Of a stretch of DNA of 64,000 bases, positions 1-9,429 are shown in pieces. Under the pieces are notes generated by a model that saw nothing but the letters and a program-made list of their open reading frames with translations, was not told the DNA's origin and did not search any database. The position numbers were made by a program, and so were the translations under genes. How positions within the stretch are numbered: the stretch's first letter is position 1; each line of letters starts with the position of its first letter. The stretch is from Branchinecta lynchi (lineage: Eukaryota > Arthropoda > Branchiopoda > Anostraca > Branchinectidae). The DNA is taken from positions 1 to 64,000 of the forward strand of contig JAKZAP010000176.1 of NCBI GenBank assembly GCA_023053575.1, given 5' to 3'.

Positions 1-180
1 GAATGTCAAGTTGCAGATTTGAATACTGAGAAACCGAGACTTGATAATATTTCACGTCTGAACCGGATCCGATGAATGTAGGGGTTGGGGGAGGGGGCGG
101 GGGGACGAAGGAGAGAAACGAAAATCTTATTACATCGGGATGAAACTTGGTGGGAAGAACAAGCACAAGCCTGGTAGAAG
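1..180 (-). repeat. Partial copy of the ~425-bp repeat family, reverse orientation
   Basis: Read on the minus strand, this block matches the monomers at 11,509-12,357. Shared landmarks in the same order are GCTTGTGCTTGTTC, CCACCAAGTTTCATCCCGAT, a C-rich tract and CATCGGATCCGGTTC. It is cut by the window edge on one side. On the other side it stops at the tetranucleotide tail of the LINE fragment that begins at about 178, which suggests the LINE inserted into it. It is non-coding. Confidence 0.7.
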
Positions 181-1535
181 TAAGTAAGTAAGTATTTAAT
201 CGTGAGTAAACCAAACAAGGTATTTCACTCTATATACTAAACTAAAACTACATGACATCAAAAATAAAACACTAATCTAATCATAAAGTCTCGACTGAAG
301 AAAAGTGATGACGCAACCAATGATCACCAACTACAAAATTTCTAATCTCCTAGTTCTTTTTAAATTTCTAATTTCTAACATACTTATTACTCACTACTAA
401 ATTCAGACTAAAAGGAAAGCTAAGACCTAGTTGAGATAAACACAAATACAAGGACATTCGCTGAGTGTAATATAAAGGACATTCAAATAAAAGATGGCTG
501 CAAGTTTCAGGAATTCGGCAACAATAACACCAGCTAGAAGGAGCTTTACCAATTCTATGCAGGAAACTATTAAGACGACAATGCCGGTAATAAATTGTGT
601 CAACTGGTATTTTGGTTCAAAAGAAGAAGCAGCAATTAAATCATTTGTACTTGAAAAGAAACGGCTTGGCCAGTAGCTAACTGAATTTTGAAAATCACTA
701 TACCACATTTCATATAACTTAGATTTTAGAAACTGACGGTTTAAAATAAAATTATTATCAAAAATACTGTGTCCAAACAATTCAAAATGAACTTCATCTG
801 TAAAAATACTATGAAGAGATGATCTTTGAACTAAAGGGAAAGAAGGTGGAGTAAACATCGGCCAATTTTGAGGGCGGCCTTTGCGAGCATATCTTAATGC
901 AGTCAGTTCAAAAGCTCTAATGTGAATAGGTAACACGCCAGAAATAGCTGTTATTACTTCTGACTGTGCGCTACGAAAAGATTTGGAGATTGCCAACATC
1001 GAAATTCGTTGAGCTGATTTTAGTTTTCTCAGAATATGTTTTTTCTTAAGAGCAGCGATCCAAACTGGAACAGCATATAAAATTGTGCTTTCCACAACCG
1101 ACTTGTACAGTTTCCTCAATGCAAAAGGTCTTAGGCCCCATGTTGTTTTTGCCGCACATAAAAGACGAGTTGAATATTGTTTAGCTGAATTAATTCTACT
1201 AACAACATGGTCTGTCCACAATAATTTTCTATCCAAAATAACGCCCAAATATTTAACTTTTTCTTTCAGTTCAATAGTATCACCACCAAATTTCAGAGTG
1301 ATTTTTGGAACTTTATGCTTATTAGTGAATAAAACAGCTTCAGTTTTATTTTGATCAAACTCAAGTTTATTTTTAACAGCCCATTGCTCAAACTTTGTAA
1401 ACACTTTCTGAGCTATTTCTTCCAGTTGACAAATGCTTTCTGAACTTATTATCGCACAAATATCATCTGCGTAAGCTTGTATAATACAATTTTTGTCAAT
1501 TTTCTCATTCAAAAGATCATTTATTTTATTTATTT
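178..1535 (-). mobile_element. 5'-truncated non-LTR retrotransposon (R1/LOA-like), copy A
   Basis: A minus-strand LINE remnant ending in a short TTAC tail (plus-strand TAAG repeats at 178-194), with a non-coding 3' segment at about 195-367 and the coding part at 368-1535. The tail against an unrelated repeat and the loss of everything upstream of the YADD box fit target-primed reverse transcription that stopped early. The clade is inferred from the order YADD box, thumb with LGV-LD, a WGL segment, then a terminal Cys/His knuckle without a clear RNase H domain. That order is typical of R1/LOA relatives, but the exact clade is uncertain. Confidence 0.75.
368..1535 (-). pseudogene. Reverse transcriptase C-terminal part of LINE copy A, frameshifted
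   Basis: This encodes the palm-to-thumb and C-terminal part of a LINE reverse transcriptase, which would copy element RNA at a nicked chromosomal target. An AYADD active-site box lies near 1465-1480, followed by KYLGVILD and a WGLRPFALRKLY segment. Downstream is an LTQFITG segment. There the original frame is lost: after the GGC codon near 583 the homologous sequence (HCRLNSFLHR, then CYCC, then CSHLLFECP) continues in another frame to a TAG at 368-370. A single missing base near 583 explains this. The knuckle CC-x-H-x-C is intact in the shifted frame. The 5' limit is near 1535, where the sequence becomes A/T-rich and unlike a reverse transcriptase. The copy is dead by truncation and frameshift. 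Confidence 0.8.
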
Positions 1536-1612
1536 TTATAACCCGCTGAAAAGACAGAATAGCGGAGTACAAACAAGGAAAAACAACACAAAACACTAAA
1601 ATACACTAAAAT

Positions 1613-2180
1613 TCACTCTAGAAGAAGGGACAAGCCGTGATGTGCGAGGAAGCTGAGATGGGACGTTGTGGACAATTTTTTACTTATGGCCGAAAGTTTC
1701 AGCGATATATCCGGAAGCTTGTAACGCGAAATCAGATGTCTGTTTTTATACCAGGGGGGGGTAGGAAAAGGAGGAATTTTGCATATCGGTAATAACAAGA
1801 ACGGAGGGAATGAAGATCTTTTTTCTTTAAAACTGAAGAAAGGCCAGAAATGGTTAGAATGGTTAGTAAAACTGCTGTAAAGTTTACTAAGAGCTTTTTT
1901 GTTGTATTTCCCACGATTAGCAACGATCTTCGAGTATGATACTTGAATCTTTCTTTTAGCATTATTAACCGATTGAGACCGGAACGATTTGAGGCTGTTA
2001 GTAATGTGGATGCCCAACCACCCAAGAGATGTGACAAGGGGGATAGTCTTAGTTGGGAGAATAAGCGGCTCTTGGTTATGTTCATTAACCACAAAAATGG
2101 AGATACAATTCCACCCTGAGGACATGATTTTTCCAGAGCTCTTGAAACTTCATTTTGGTATATAACTACACCGGACCGGC
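1613..2180 (-). pseudogene. Reverse transcriptase remnant of a second LINE family, internally deleted
   Basis: On the minus strand an SCPQGGIVSP box (PQGG at 2110-2121) marks reverse transcriptase motif 4. The YADD region that should follow is missing. The sequence resumes with a thumb-like LGIHITNS segment and then KKALSKLYSSF. The frame changes twice more, once at an A-rich run near 1819-1827 and once at an 8-base C run (plus-strand G at 1754-1761). Between these the reading is YYRYAKFLLFLPPP, followed by KNRHLISRYKLPD and a stop at 1613. The piece after KFLL resembles the fragment at 12,484-12,720, so both belong to one family. It is non-functional. The clade is unknown. Confidence 0.6.
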
Positions 2181-2269
2181 AGGAATTCCGGTGATCGCAA
2201 CTTCAGGTACTTCCAGATGTGCTACGACGATGAAACCTGACTCGAACATTAGAGACTTTACAAGTTTGG

Positions 2270-2735
2270 CTTAGAAATTATCACTTCCCAGATCCGAGCA
2301 TCCCTTAAAGTACTCATCTTCACCGCAAAGTACAAAGAATACTTTTCGGCTAAATATGCATTTTTATGTACCACATGAGCCCAGATCATTTTTGCCCCAA
2401 GGTTTTTACTTAGAATTCAGATTCTAGCTCCCTGAAATGCGTATCTTAACCGCAAAGTTAAATTACTAATTTTTTTTTACAAAACGATGAATTTCGTGAC
2501 CTCCGAGGGCCCATGATCTTTGTGCCTCAAGGGTTTTGCTTACAAACAATACTTTTGAGTAAAATATATATCTTCATGATCCCGATGAGACTATCATCAT
2601 TTTTGCTTCAAGGATTTTGAGCGCCTTTAAAGTGCACATCACCACAGCCAAGGGCAAAGAATAAAATACTTTTTACCACACGATCCAGGGTACAGGATCA
2701 TTCTTATCTCAAGGGTTTTGCTTACAAATGATCAC
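2270..2735. repeat. Degenerate tandem repeat, ~80-130 bp unit
   Basis: A phrase close to GATCATTTTTGCCTCAAGG, followed by a GTTTTGCTTACAAA-like segment, recurs at about 2384, 2515, 2596 and 2696. Between these are partly matching stretches with AAAGTAC or AAAGTGC and an ATCTTCACCGCAAAG-like motif. The spacing is uneven, so this is an old, decayed tandem array. No coding sequence is visible here or in the flanks 2181-2270 and 2736-2950. Confidence 0.5.
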
Positions 2736-2953
2736 AACAAACCCACGAATTGGCAAATTACTACTTTCATCCTCCGACCCAGCCTTGCAAGTGCCATATT
2801 CATTCACTTATTTATTTCCCTCAAAGAATATATAATGAGGAGTACTAGAATAAATTTAAAAAGACTGTCACAAATAACTTTCAAAACAATTAATAACCAT
2901 TGACGTACTTTAAACAACACACTGTACTTACTTAACTATTAACTACTTAACTA

Positions 2954-2972
2954 TAAGTAAGTAAGTAAGTAA
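2954..2972 (-). repeat. TAAG tetranucleotide run, probable LINE 3' tail
   Basis: About four and a half TAAG units, the same tail sequence as LINE copy A at 178-194. This suggests the 3' end of another minus-strand insertion whose body would lie to the right (2973 to about 3300). I cannot recognise coding sequence in that body, which contains A-rich and T-rich stretches only. Confidence 0.45.
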
Positions 2973-3329
2973 TGTATTTCTAACACGCCAAGCGGAGTAA
3001 ATAAAAGAAAATAAATAAAAGACACAAAGACACAGAAAAAGACACTAATTTTTCAATTTTAGGCCAGGAAGCAGTGTAAAAGGTCGTGCGCTGTTTCGGC
3101 TATGATTTTGATAGCGACGAAGAAACATCAAAAAGCTTCTATTAAATTATGAGCTTCTAACTTTTTTTTTTAAATATAGCCAAATGAAACGGCTACAAAT
3201 TACCACGGAAAACGCCTTAGGTTTCCGCCTATTCCTTTTCAAAAATATATCCTACTTCCCATTTGGACACCTTTCCACCCAGGAAGATTAACAACAGCAG
3301 CAAGGGCGCCCCATGAAGACACTTTATGA

Positions 3330-3815
3330 GGATCACTGAGTTTGTATGCAGAGGCTAAAGAGATTTGGGGCGAAGAAATTTATGTTAAAGCGGGTCTAAA
3401 AAAAGAGGAAATGAAATTAATTTTAAATATGAGGGCTGATAGCTTGCCACTTGGTGAAAGAAGAAAGTATTTGGGAAGTGTTAGGGAGAAATCTGGTCCT
3501 TACTTTTGTCCAATGTACGGTGAGGGAGATGAGAATCTAATTCATTTTATGTGTGGTTGTGATGAAATTGAGGATCTGAGGGAGGATATTTTTAAGGAAG
3601 GGTTTTATGGGAGGAAGTGGTTGTTAAATAGTATGCGGGGTAGGGATTTTTTTAGTATGAGAAACCTGGCTAGGTTCCTCAGAGTGGCCAGTCTGCACAG
3701 GGAAAAGTGTTTGAGTGTAGTAGTGTGACCGTTTATTTTGTATTTACATGTTGTTATTTATGTATGTTTGTTATGGCCTTTGGGCTCTGAAGACAAATAA
3801 ATATCAAAGCAAATA
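3330..3815 (+). mobile_element. 5'-truncated LINE of the third family, plus-strand copy
   Basis: Coding relic (to 3728) plus a 3' untranslated segment containing TATGGCCTTTGGGCT near 3772. The reverse complement of 7779-7840 carries the matching CATGGCCCTTGGGCT, so this is the same family as the minus-strand LINE at 7779-8845. A short AAATATC direct repeat near 3799-3815 probably marks the tail. The body begins just after an in-frame TGA (3327-3329), so only the last part of the element was inserted. Confidence 0.65.
3342..3728 (+). pseudogene. C-terminal fragment of LINE polyprotein, damaged zinc knuckle
   Basis: The 128-residue reading frame aligns along its length with the C-terminal third of the frame at 7895-8872. 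The landmarks are EIWGEE, MRADSLPLG then RRKYLG, GPYFCP, and a tail with RFLRVA-like residues. In the intact relative the knuckle reads CPMC, then eight residues, then H-x2-C. Here the second cysteine is a tyrosine (CPMY), while the histidine and final cysteines remain. The frame opens on a non-ATG codon after a stop, so it is a truncated relic and not an independent gene. The domain follows the reverse transcriptase in many LINEs and is thought to bind nucleic acid. Confidence 0.65.
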
Positions 3816-6417
3816 TCAAACATCGTGGGTGGTGACAATTGTCAGGTGTTTCATATCTCTCTTGGCATGCTAGGGGGTTCCATTTTGATTGACAGAACAA
3901 ATAGGGGTCGCCAGGGCTTCCCACCCTTGGATTGTGGGTGATTGTTTTGTTATAAGCGTTGAAGGAGATAAGGGGGACATTGGGCTGTTTGGCTTAAGAA
4001 CCAACCGCTGTGTGGGTGGCTAGAGGACCCTTCTTGCTTGTTCTGCCTTATGTAATATACCGAGCTTCCTTATGTACTTATAAGCTTCTGAAATCCCCGA
4101 CTTTCCCTATTGTTTCGTTTTGTGTCTATGAAGTTTTAGCGCTTTTTCGGCCGTGTCGAGTTTTTTCGTCTCGCAACGCAATGTTTGCCGGAACCTTCAA
4201 TGTCCGCTAAAAACTCTTTCAAACATAAGGAAATGAGAAACTTCTGTTTTTTACTTCTTTTATTTGCTTCGTTTTCCATTCGTTTTTACTATAGCCTGGT
4301 CATTTTTCAAACCTTTTACGTCGGAGAGCAGGAAGGGCTGTATCAAGACAAGGTCTAACAAGAAAATCGCTCGTTTCAGGGTGGATGTAATGGTATTGTC
4401 GGGAAACGTTTCTATCTGACCCATTTCATAGTGAAAAGATCATTTCTAGTAATAGTTCTGCTTTAAATATCATTTCGAGTCCGCTTTAGGTACAGGTCTA
4501 TGGGAAGGCTGTGTGATTCATATTTTTGGCTTTGAAAAGATTTTAAAAGGCAAGGTTGAGGGGAGGGATGCAACAGAGAGGTACGTCTGTGATATATGTA
4601 ACCGGCCTTGATTGAACGACTACGAGCGTTTGGGGGGGGGGGGGTTATTCTGTTAGACTTGCGAATTAACTGGACCCCTGTGGTCTTGGAATAAGTATAG
4701 CATCCATTTAGAGTACTAAACTGATTAGATTTATGCAAAATTTGCAGGACGTCTCAGGAGACCTGAATTAGTGGCTCGGGTTAGATCTACCTTTATTTAT
4801 TAATCACCCTCAGACAAGACCATTCAGGGGAGTGGAACAAGAATAATTAAGCGACAGAAGTAACGTCAGCGAGCACAAGACTTCCCATTAATTTTCCGAG
4901 AATCGAGAGAGGATGCCGACTTGATATCCTGCTTCTAAACTAAGCTCATGCGTTGCAGAAAAGGCATAACTTTTTGGTCGCCTTTTCACTCGCCGTTTCG
5001 ACGGCTTTTTACTTCTTTGGCGTTTTCGTTAAATGGTCCGAAGTGCTGTTTGACAACTTTTACTGATTTTTTTCATATCAAAAAGACAAACGCCCAATTT
5101 TGCCTTTTCCCTCGCCTTCTTGCATAAGATAAAACTTGGTAGCTGACTAAGTTACGCTCCCCTTTGGGCGTTTACCTCACCTTTAACCAGTTTACTCCAA
5201 TATTCATTAAAAAAAATGGATTTGATTGACTGTCTTGGATTTCGAAGACGGAAAATCTACAGTTTTGAGTACTAAGCATAAGTAAAAAGGTATTTTGCCT
5301 TTTTATTCAAGAAAAGGGGAAGATCCTTAACAAGAACGGTGACTTAAACGGTGATTGAAAAAAAGCGAAAACGTTCAAAAAGGCTAAAGGCCAAAGGTGA
5401 AAGTGGAAAGGCAATACTCGGGTCTGTAGCTGCAGTTCCTTGTGTTAAATGTTACGTTAAATGCCGAGGATATTTCTGTTCAGGCCCTTTTAACTGTTAT
5501 GTTTGAGACAAAACTTTATAACCCCTTTCGCGAAAAAATTTATTATTATTATTTATTTGGACCCTTCAAAACTGAAGAGTAATGTATAAAAAGGAAAAAA
5601 TATAAAAAGGTTTTTGAAGTAAAGTGAAGTGGAATGAAGTGAAGTAAAAAATATCTGGATCTGAAATCTGAATCCGAATCTAGCGTACTGAGACTTTCGT
5701 ATGCAAGCCCATCATTAGGCAGGGAGGAAGCAGCTCAGGGCAAAACAAACGACCTGTCGCCAACACGCGACTCTTTACCATAATCGTATCGCTTAATCGT
5801 AAGCTATACTAAAAGTTCTTGCGCCGAAAAAGATCATACTCTCTACCATTTCCACTCGTAAATTTGAAGTTTTTCTGAAATTTAACTATGCACTATACTG
5901 TAGGCTACAGTAGCCTACAGTAGTAGGCTACTGTAACGACGTCTCTGAACACAGGAGCCAAGGAATTCGAAAACAATTATCATATTTACATATACTTTTT
6001 GCTGTTGGAGCAAATTGGAAGGGTCAGTTTGCTTCCTCCACAGAATCATTTTCTTTATAATTTTCGTAGGCTACGCTAAGGAATTATATTTGGCTCCAGG
6101 GGTTGCCCACTCTCGATTTGAGTGTACAGCAAGAGATCGTGTCCGGGAACCCGATCATTGGATTTTCGGGAACCTTTTGAAAATGGGTTGTGTTTCATTT
6201 TTAGAGCTGTTACCTGAAAAAAAAAAGGATAGTTGCAAATTCAGAAGTCGGGTCCGAAGACAGCAAACGGCGTTGATTGCGATTCTCCCTGGAGAAGGAA
6301 AGGGATCTATCTTTATATTGTTTATCATTTTGATATTTCACATTTTTATATTTCCGTCACGTAGAAAGGAATTCCGGTCGACTTGAAACGACTCCGTTTG
6401 TGAAGACCAACAGAAAC
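3816..6417. other. Intergenic stretch without recognisable gene
   Basis: Read in all frames, this holds only short frames with no motif I recognise. Local features are a 13-base G run (4632-4644), an ATT-rich patch near 5550 and a GTGAAGTGGAATGAAGTG-like purine patch near 5620. There is also a small inverted-repeat cluster at 5900-5933. The frames at 4010-4210, 4463-4738 and 6015-6386 have low-complexity compositions and no family resemblance. Confidence 0.5.
5900..5933. repeat. Short inverted-repeat cluster
   Basis: GTAGGCTAC (5900-5908) is followed after one base by its exact complement GTAGCCTAC (5910-5918). GTAGGCTAC appears again at 5923-5931. Either pairing gives a 9-10 bp stem. It is too short to assign to an element and could be a local palindrome or a decayed insertion end. 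Confidence 0.6.
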
Positions 6418-6786
6418 AACAACAAAGGTTTCGATGGGATCCCAAGAACTTAATATGTGATCTAGACAATTGGGTCTTGCCTTTGCCAGATCCAGTTTTC
6501 GCCAGACTCCTTGAATATTTTTACTATTAAAATTTAGAAACAGATTAAGGCCAGATAGCTAATCACCTGAGAAAACAAAGTTCAGACATGTGTGTATAAG
6601 TCATGTCCATGTTGACGAAACTAATCGAAACTTCCTGCTTTACTTCTGCCAAATTTAGGTTTCAGTCGGATTCCACAAAAAAAAAATTTGCAGTAAAAAT
6701 GCTTGAGGAGTCTGGAGAAGACAGGACCCAATTGTCTGGATTTGAAATTAAATTTGTGGGATCCCATCGAAACCTTTGGTCTTGTT
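6418..6786. mobile_element. Foldback/MITE-like element, copy A (complete, short form)
   Basis: The ends form an inverted repeat of about 70 bp. The left end reads AAAGGTTTCGATGGGATCCC, then a segment with AGACAATTGGGTCTTG. The right end (6716-6786) is its complement, ending in GGTCTTGTT. Between them is one copy of the internal unit marked by GGTTTCAGTC (6659-6668) after CTTCCTGCTTTACTTCTGCC. No protein is encoded, so it would need enzymes from elsewhere. Relatives are at 7246, 15,369 and 18,446. I infer the terminal boundaries from the match between the two ends. No clear target duplication was identified. Confidence 0.75.
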
Positions 6787-6851
6787 TTACCAGACTCCTG
6801 TCAAACAAGACATGCGGTCGGACCGTCACCGTTTTTTTTCTTCTTTTTTTC

Positions 6852-6976
6852 TGTCAAGTTCAAGTTCTGTTTATTTAAAATTAAATTCAACGTAAAGAGC
6901 CAATTTGGCAGAGAGAAGGCTCGAGGCCAAATGTCACAAATGACGCGTTGACCCTTTCACACTGAGCTACGCAACC
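6852..6976 (-). mobile_element. tRNA-derived SINE
   Basis: On the minus strand the head reads GGTTGCG then TAGCTCAGTGTG, a good RNA polymerase III box A (6969-6958). After 29 bases comes GGCCTCGAGCC, a box B-like segment (6928-6918). The arrangement and spacing match the 5' part of a tRNA. It is followed by a short A/T-rich body and a GAACTT tandem tail (plus-strand AAGTTC units at 6853-6868), the usual SINE order. Length is about 125 bp. The tRNA of origin cannot be settled. It lies about 65 bp beyond the right end of foldback copy A. No intact tRNA gene is claimed, because the 3' half of a cloverleaf is not present. Confidence 0.7.
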
Positions 6977-7126
6977 CCTGCGTCGTGCTTGCGTCGACGC
7001 AGCACAAAGCTTACCCAGACAAATAAAACGCAACGCAAGAATAGAACCAAGAACCCAATCTAGTTGTGATTCTAGTTGTGATGAATCAACGCCACCGCAA
7101 TACAGTGTCAGGAGTTTCATAACAGA

Positions 7127-7245
7127 CAACACAAGGATGCGCGGTTTCAACAGACAGCACGCAACAGATAACACTTTAGATCTGTGGTTGCAACAAACGT
7201 TCTACATGAAATGTTATGCATAGCAAGCATTGCCAGGAAAAGACG
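7127..7245 (+). repeat. Left arm of an inverted repeat flanking foldback copy B
   Basis: Contains AAGGATGCGCGGTTTCAACAG, CGCAACAGATAA and AGCATTGCCAGGA. The complement of the same string, in the right order, lies at 9430-9524, just outside the other side of foldback copy B. Two indels separate the arms. It may be an outer part of the terminal repeat of that copy, or a host repeat duplicated in inverted orientation. Confidence 0.65.
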
Positions 7246-7778
7246 AACAAGACCAAAGTTGTCGATGGGATCTCAAAAATCTAAGATTTGGTCCAGACAA
7301 TTCGGTCTTGTCTTCGCCAGGCTAATCATCAGAGAAAACCGAGTTCAGGTATTCTATCTACCAATCTATACCTCTATAAGCCATATCTGTTTTGACGCTA
7401 TTGACCGAAACTTCCTGCTTTACTACTGCCAAATTTGCGGTTTCGCCCGAATTCCGAGCGAACTACTAGTCCAGCAAAATAAGAAAAATTCAGAAACGAA
7501 GCCGTCGTATCTCCTTATCCCTATAAAGAAATCTAATCAACTTTAAATAAAATTTTGACTTAAAAAAAATGCGGGTACAACCGGATTCCGGACTAATTAT
7601 ATGTCCGGGTAAAAAATGATCATTATATACAGACTCAGCGTCTCTTCTTACCCCTAAATATATCATCTAATCAACTTCAGATAAAGCTTCTACTTTTAAC
7701 ATATTTTCCAGTTTTGGCCGGATTACAGGCGAACTAGATGTCCGGCGAGAAAAAGGTTTCCACCATCGGGTTCAGCAT

Positions 7779-8845
7779 ATGAATGAATGAATGAATTTAA
7801 TTCCAAAAAAGCCCAAGGGCCATGGCGGAAAACATAAAAAAAAATAACAACAAACAAAATATCGTACACTCCGAAACAAACCAAAAATCAACTTCTATAA
7901 AAATAGTTCGCGGTGGGTCATAGCTATCTTCAGGAATCTACCCAGCCTTCGGAGATCACCAAAACACTTACTTCCCATAATCGAAGTCAATTCCCTTTCA
8001 TCCCAAACCTCCCGGCCAAACACTTCCTTTCTTAATCCTTTCAACTCCTCGCAATAACACATCAAATGTACCGCATCCTCCCCCTCAACACCACACATCG
8101 GACAAAAATAAGGACCAGTACCTTTCCTCTCTCGACCAATATACTTTCTCCGCATCCCCACTGGAAGAGCGTCCGCCCTAAGACTCACCATCCACCTCAA
8201 TTCTGCCCCCCCCAATCCCAACTTAAAATAGAATTCTTCTCCCCATGTCTCTTTAGCCATACCATACAACTTCAGAGAGTGGTGCTCTGATACGCCCCCA
8301 TGCCACCTCTGAATCTCCTGATCTCTTAGCCTATCTTTCACTAACTTAGCTACCTTACCTAGGGGGTAACCTGGTCCCACTCCATCACACCACAAACCAC
8401 CATAACCACAATCATCCAATATTTTTTTAATTTGCTGAGGCCAAGAATCCCTTTTCTTGCCCCCAAGTATTTCCAAATACGCCGCTTTCAAAACTCTCAC
8501 CCTTGGCAAACTCGTCACTTTCTCCCAATATCTTATCATTGCTACCAACCTACTATTCCGGAGCAACCCTAAACCTAAGTCCCCTGTAATTACTAGGCTA
8601 TTTGTTCTCACGCTAACCCCTAATACCCTCTTAAAATATTGTAACTGTACACTCTCTAGCTTATCCCCCTTATGGAAGCCCCAAATCTCGGATCCATAAT
8701 GCATAGCTGATACTACTTTAGTTGAAAATAACTGCTTATGCATTTTAATATCCTTAATATCCCCTAAATGGCTTCCAGCAAGCGCATACGCACAACGCTT
8801 CCCTTTTCTCTCGCTAGCTTCTATTTGTTTACCAAACTTACCATT
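7779..8845 (-). mobile_element. 5'-truncated LINE of the third family, inserted in foldback copy B
   Basis: The 3' end lies at left and finishes in ATTC tetranucleotides (plus strand GAATGAATGAATGAAT, 7780-7795). The 3' untranslated part holds the complement of GCCCAAGGGCCATGGC. The truncated 5' end is at 8845. Joining the flanks, CAGCAT at 7773-7778 and ATGTCTTCTTACCC from 8846, restores the CAGCATGTCTTCTTACCC unit of the host foldback element, so the insertion limits are precise. The apparent target duplication is only about 2 bp (AT). This copy is younger than the foldback element and than the plus-strand relative at 3330. Confidence 0.8.
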
Positions 8846-8872
8846 ATGTCTTCTTACCCATAAATCAAACAT
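7895..8872 (-). CDS. LINE polyprotein C-terminal part, long open frame (partial)
   Basis: An open frame of 325 codons for the thumb and C-terminal domain of a LINE reverse transcriptase. From about residue 45 it carries KMHKQLFSTKVVSAMHYG then SEIWGF, followed by QLQYFKRVLGV, ITGDLGLGLL and a YWEKV block. A knuckle CPMC-x8-H-x2-C-x-C lies near residues 265-285. The palm with the catalytic aspartates is absent. The first nine codons (8872-8846) come from the flanking foldback element, so the ATG is accidental and true LINE sequence starts at codon 10. The absence of stops over 316 codons indicates a recent insertion. It would be inactive as an enzyme. The clade cannot be fixed without a tree. 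Confidence 0.75.
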   Translation of the reverse strand: MFDLWVRRHNGKFGKQIEASERKGKRCAYALAGSHLGDIKDIKMHKQLFSTKVVSAMHYGSEIWGFHKGDKLESVQLQYFKRVLGVSVRTNSLVITGDLGLGLLRNSRLVAMIRYWEKVTSLPRVRVLKAAYLEILGGKKRDSWPQQIKKILDDCGYGGLWCDGVGPGYPLGKVAKLVKDRLRDQEIQRWHGGVSEHHSLKLYGMAKETWGEEFYFKLGLGGAELRWMVSLRADALPVGMRRKYIGRERKGTGPYFCPMCGVEGEDAVHLMCYCEELKGLRKEVFGREVWDERELTSIMGSKCFGDLRRLGRFLKIAMTHRELFL

Positions 8873-9366
8873 TTAATCAACTTCAAATGAAACTGTTACT
8901 TTTAACCAACTTTCCGGTTTTGGCCGGATTCCGGACGAACTGCTTGTCCGGCGACAAAATGATTTTCACTATGATGCTCAGCATGTCTTCTTACTTCAAA
9001 TGAAACTTCAAATGAAACTTTTACTTTTAACCAACTTTCCGGTTTTTGCCGGATTTCGGCGAGAAATGATTCTCACCATCGTGCTCAGCATGTCTTCTTA
9101 CCCCATAATCGACTATCACATTAGCTGTTTAAAAATATTTTGTTTGTCCCTTAAATTGAACCCCCCTCTCCCACCCCCAAATATAGGGCTACAGAGCCCA
9201 TCTACGAACTCGACCTTACCCTTCACCCAAACAATCCTCATACCAAGTTTCATCAAAATATCTCATTCCCTTCGAGAGTTATCGTGCTTACAGACGGACG
9301 GACGGACAAATTTCGCGATGTCATAGGTATCCCTCCACTTACGTTTTGGGATCCCAAAAACCGCAG

Positions 9367-9425
9367 AAAAAGCATCTGCTGAATTTTCGATATCATGACG
9401 ACCAATCAAAAAGCCAGCAGATGCT
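9367..9425. repeat. Inverted repeat with 33-nt loop
   Basis: AGCATCTGCTG (9371-9381) and CAGCAGATGCT (9415-9425) are perfect complements. The hairpin sits just after the GGGATCCC palindrome at the degraded right edge of foldback copy B. It may be an insertion end, but its role is unknown. Confidence 0.55.
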
Positions 9426-9429
9426 CTTT

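Larger units (their letters stand above)
7246..9360 (+). mobile_element. Foldback element, copy B (long form, interrupted by a LINE)
   Basis: The left end AACAAGACCAAAG, GATGGGATCTCAAAAAT and CCAGACAATTCGGTCTTG matches copy A. The interior then repeats a ~135-bp unit marked by a GGTTTTGGCC-like motif and GTCCGG: marks fall at 7439, 7573, 7710, 8916 and 9041. The gap between 7710 and 8916 becomes about 139 once the inserted LINE (7779-8845) is removed. Each unit also carries CTCAGCATGTCTTCTTACCC and TCTAATCAACTTCAAATAAA. The right end is poorly preserved. A TTTTGGGATCCCAAAA palindrome near 9346-9362 may be its remnant. A stretch near 9240-9310 with CCAAGTTTCATCAAAAT and GACGGACGGACGGACAAA resembles the 11.5-kb repeat family. 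Confidence 0.65.

Noticed and set aside
494..1354. Plus-strand frames at 494-676 and 1085-1354
   Set aside because: They lie opposite the LINE reverse transcriptase, which explains the conservation of openness. They have no motifs of their own.
6015..6386. Possible host gene (123-codon frame)
   Set aside because: No recognisable domain. Lysine- and isoleucine-rich low-complexity tail. No splice context or related frame.
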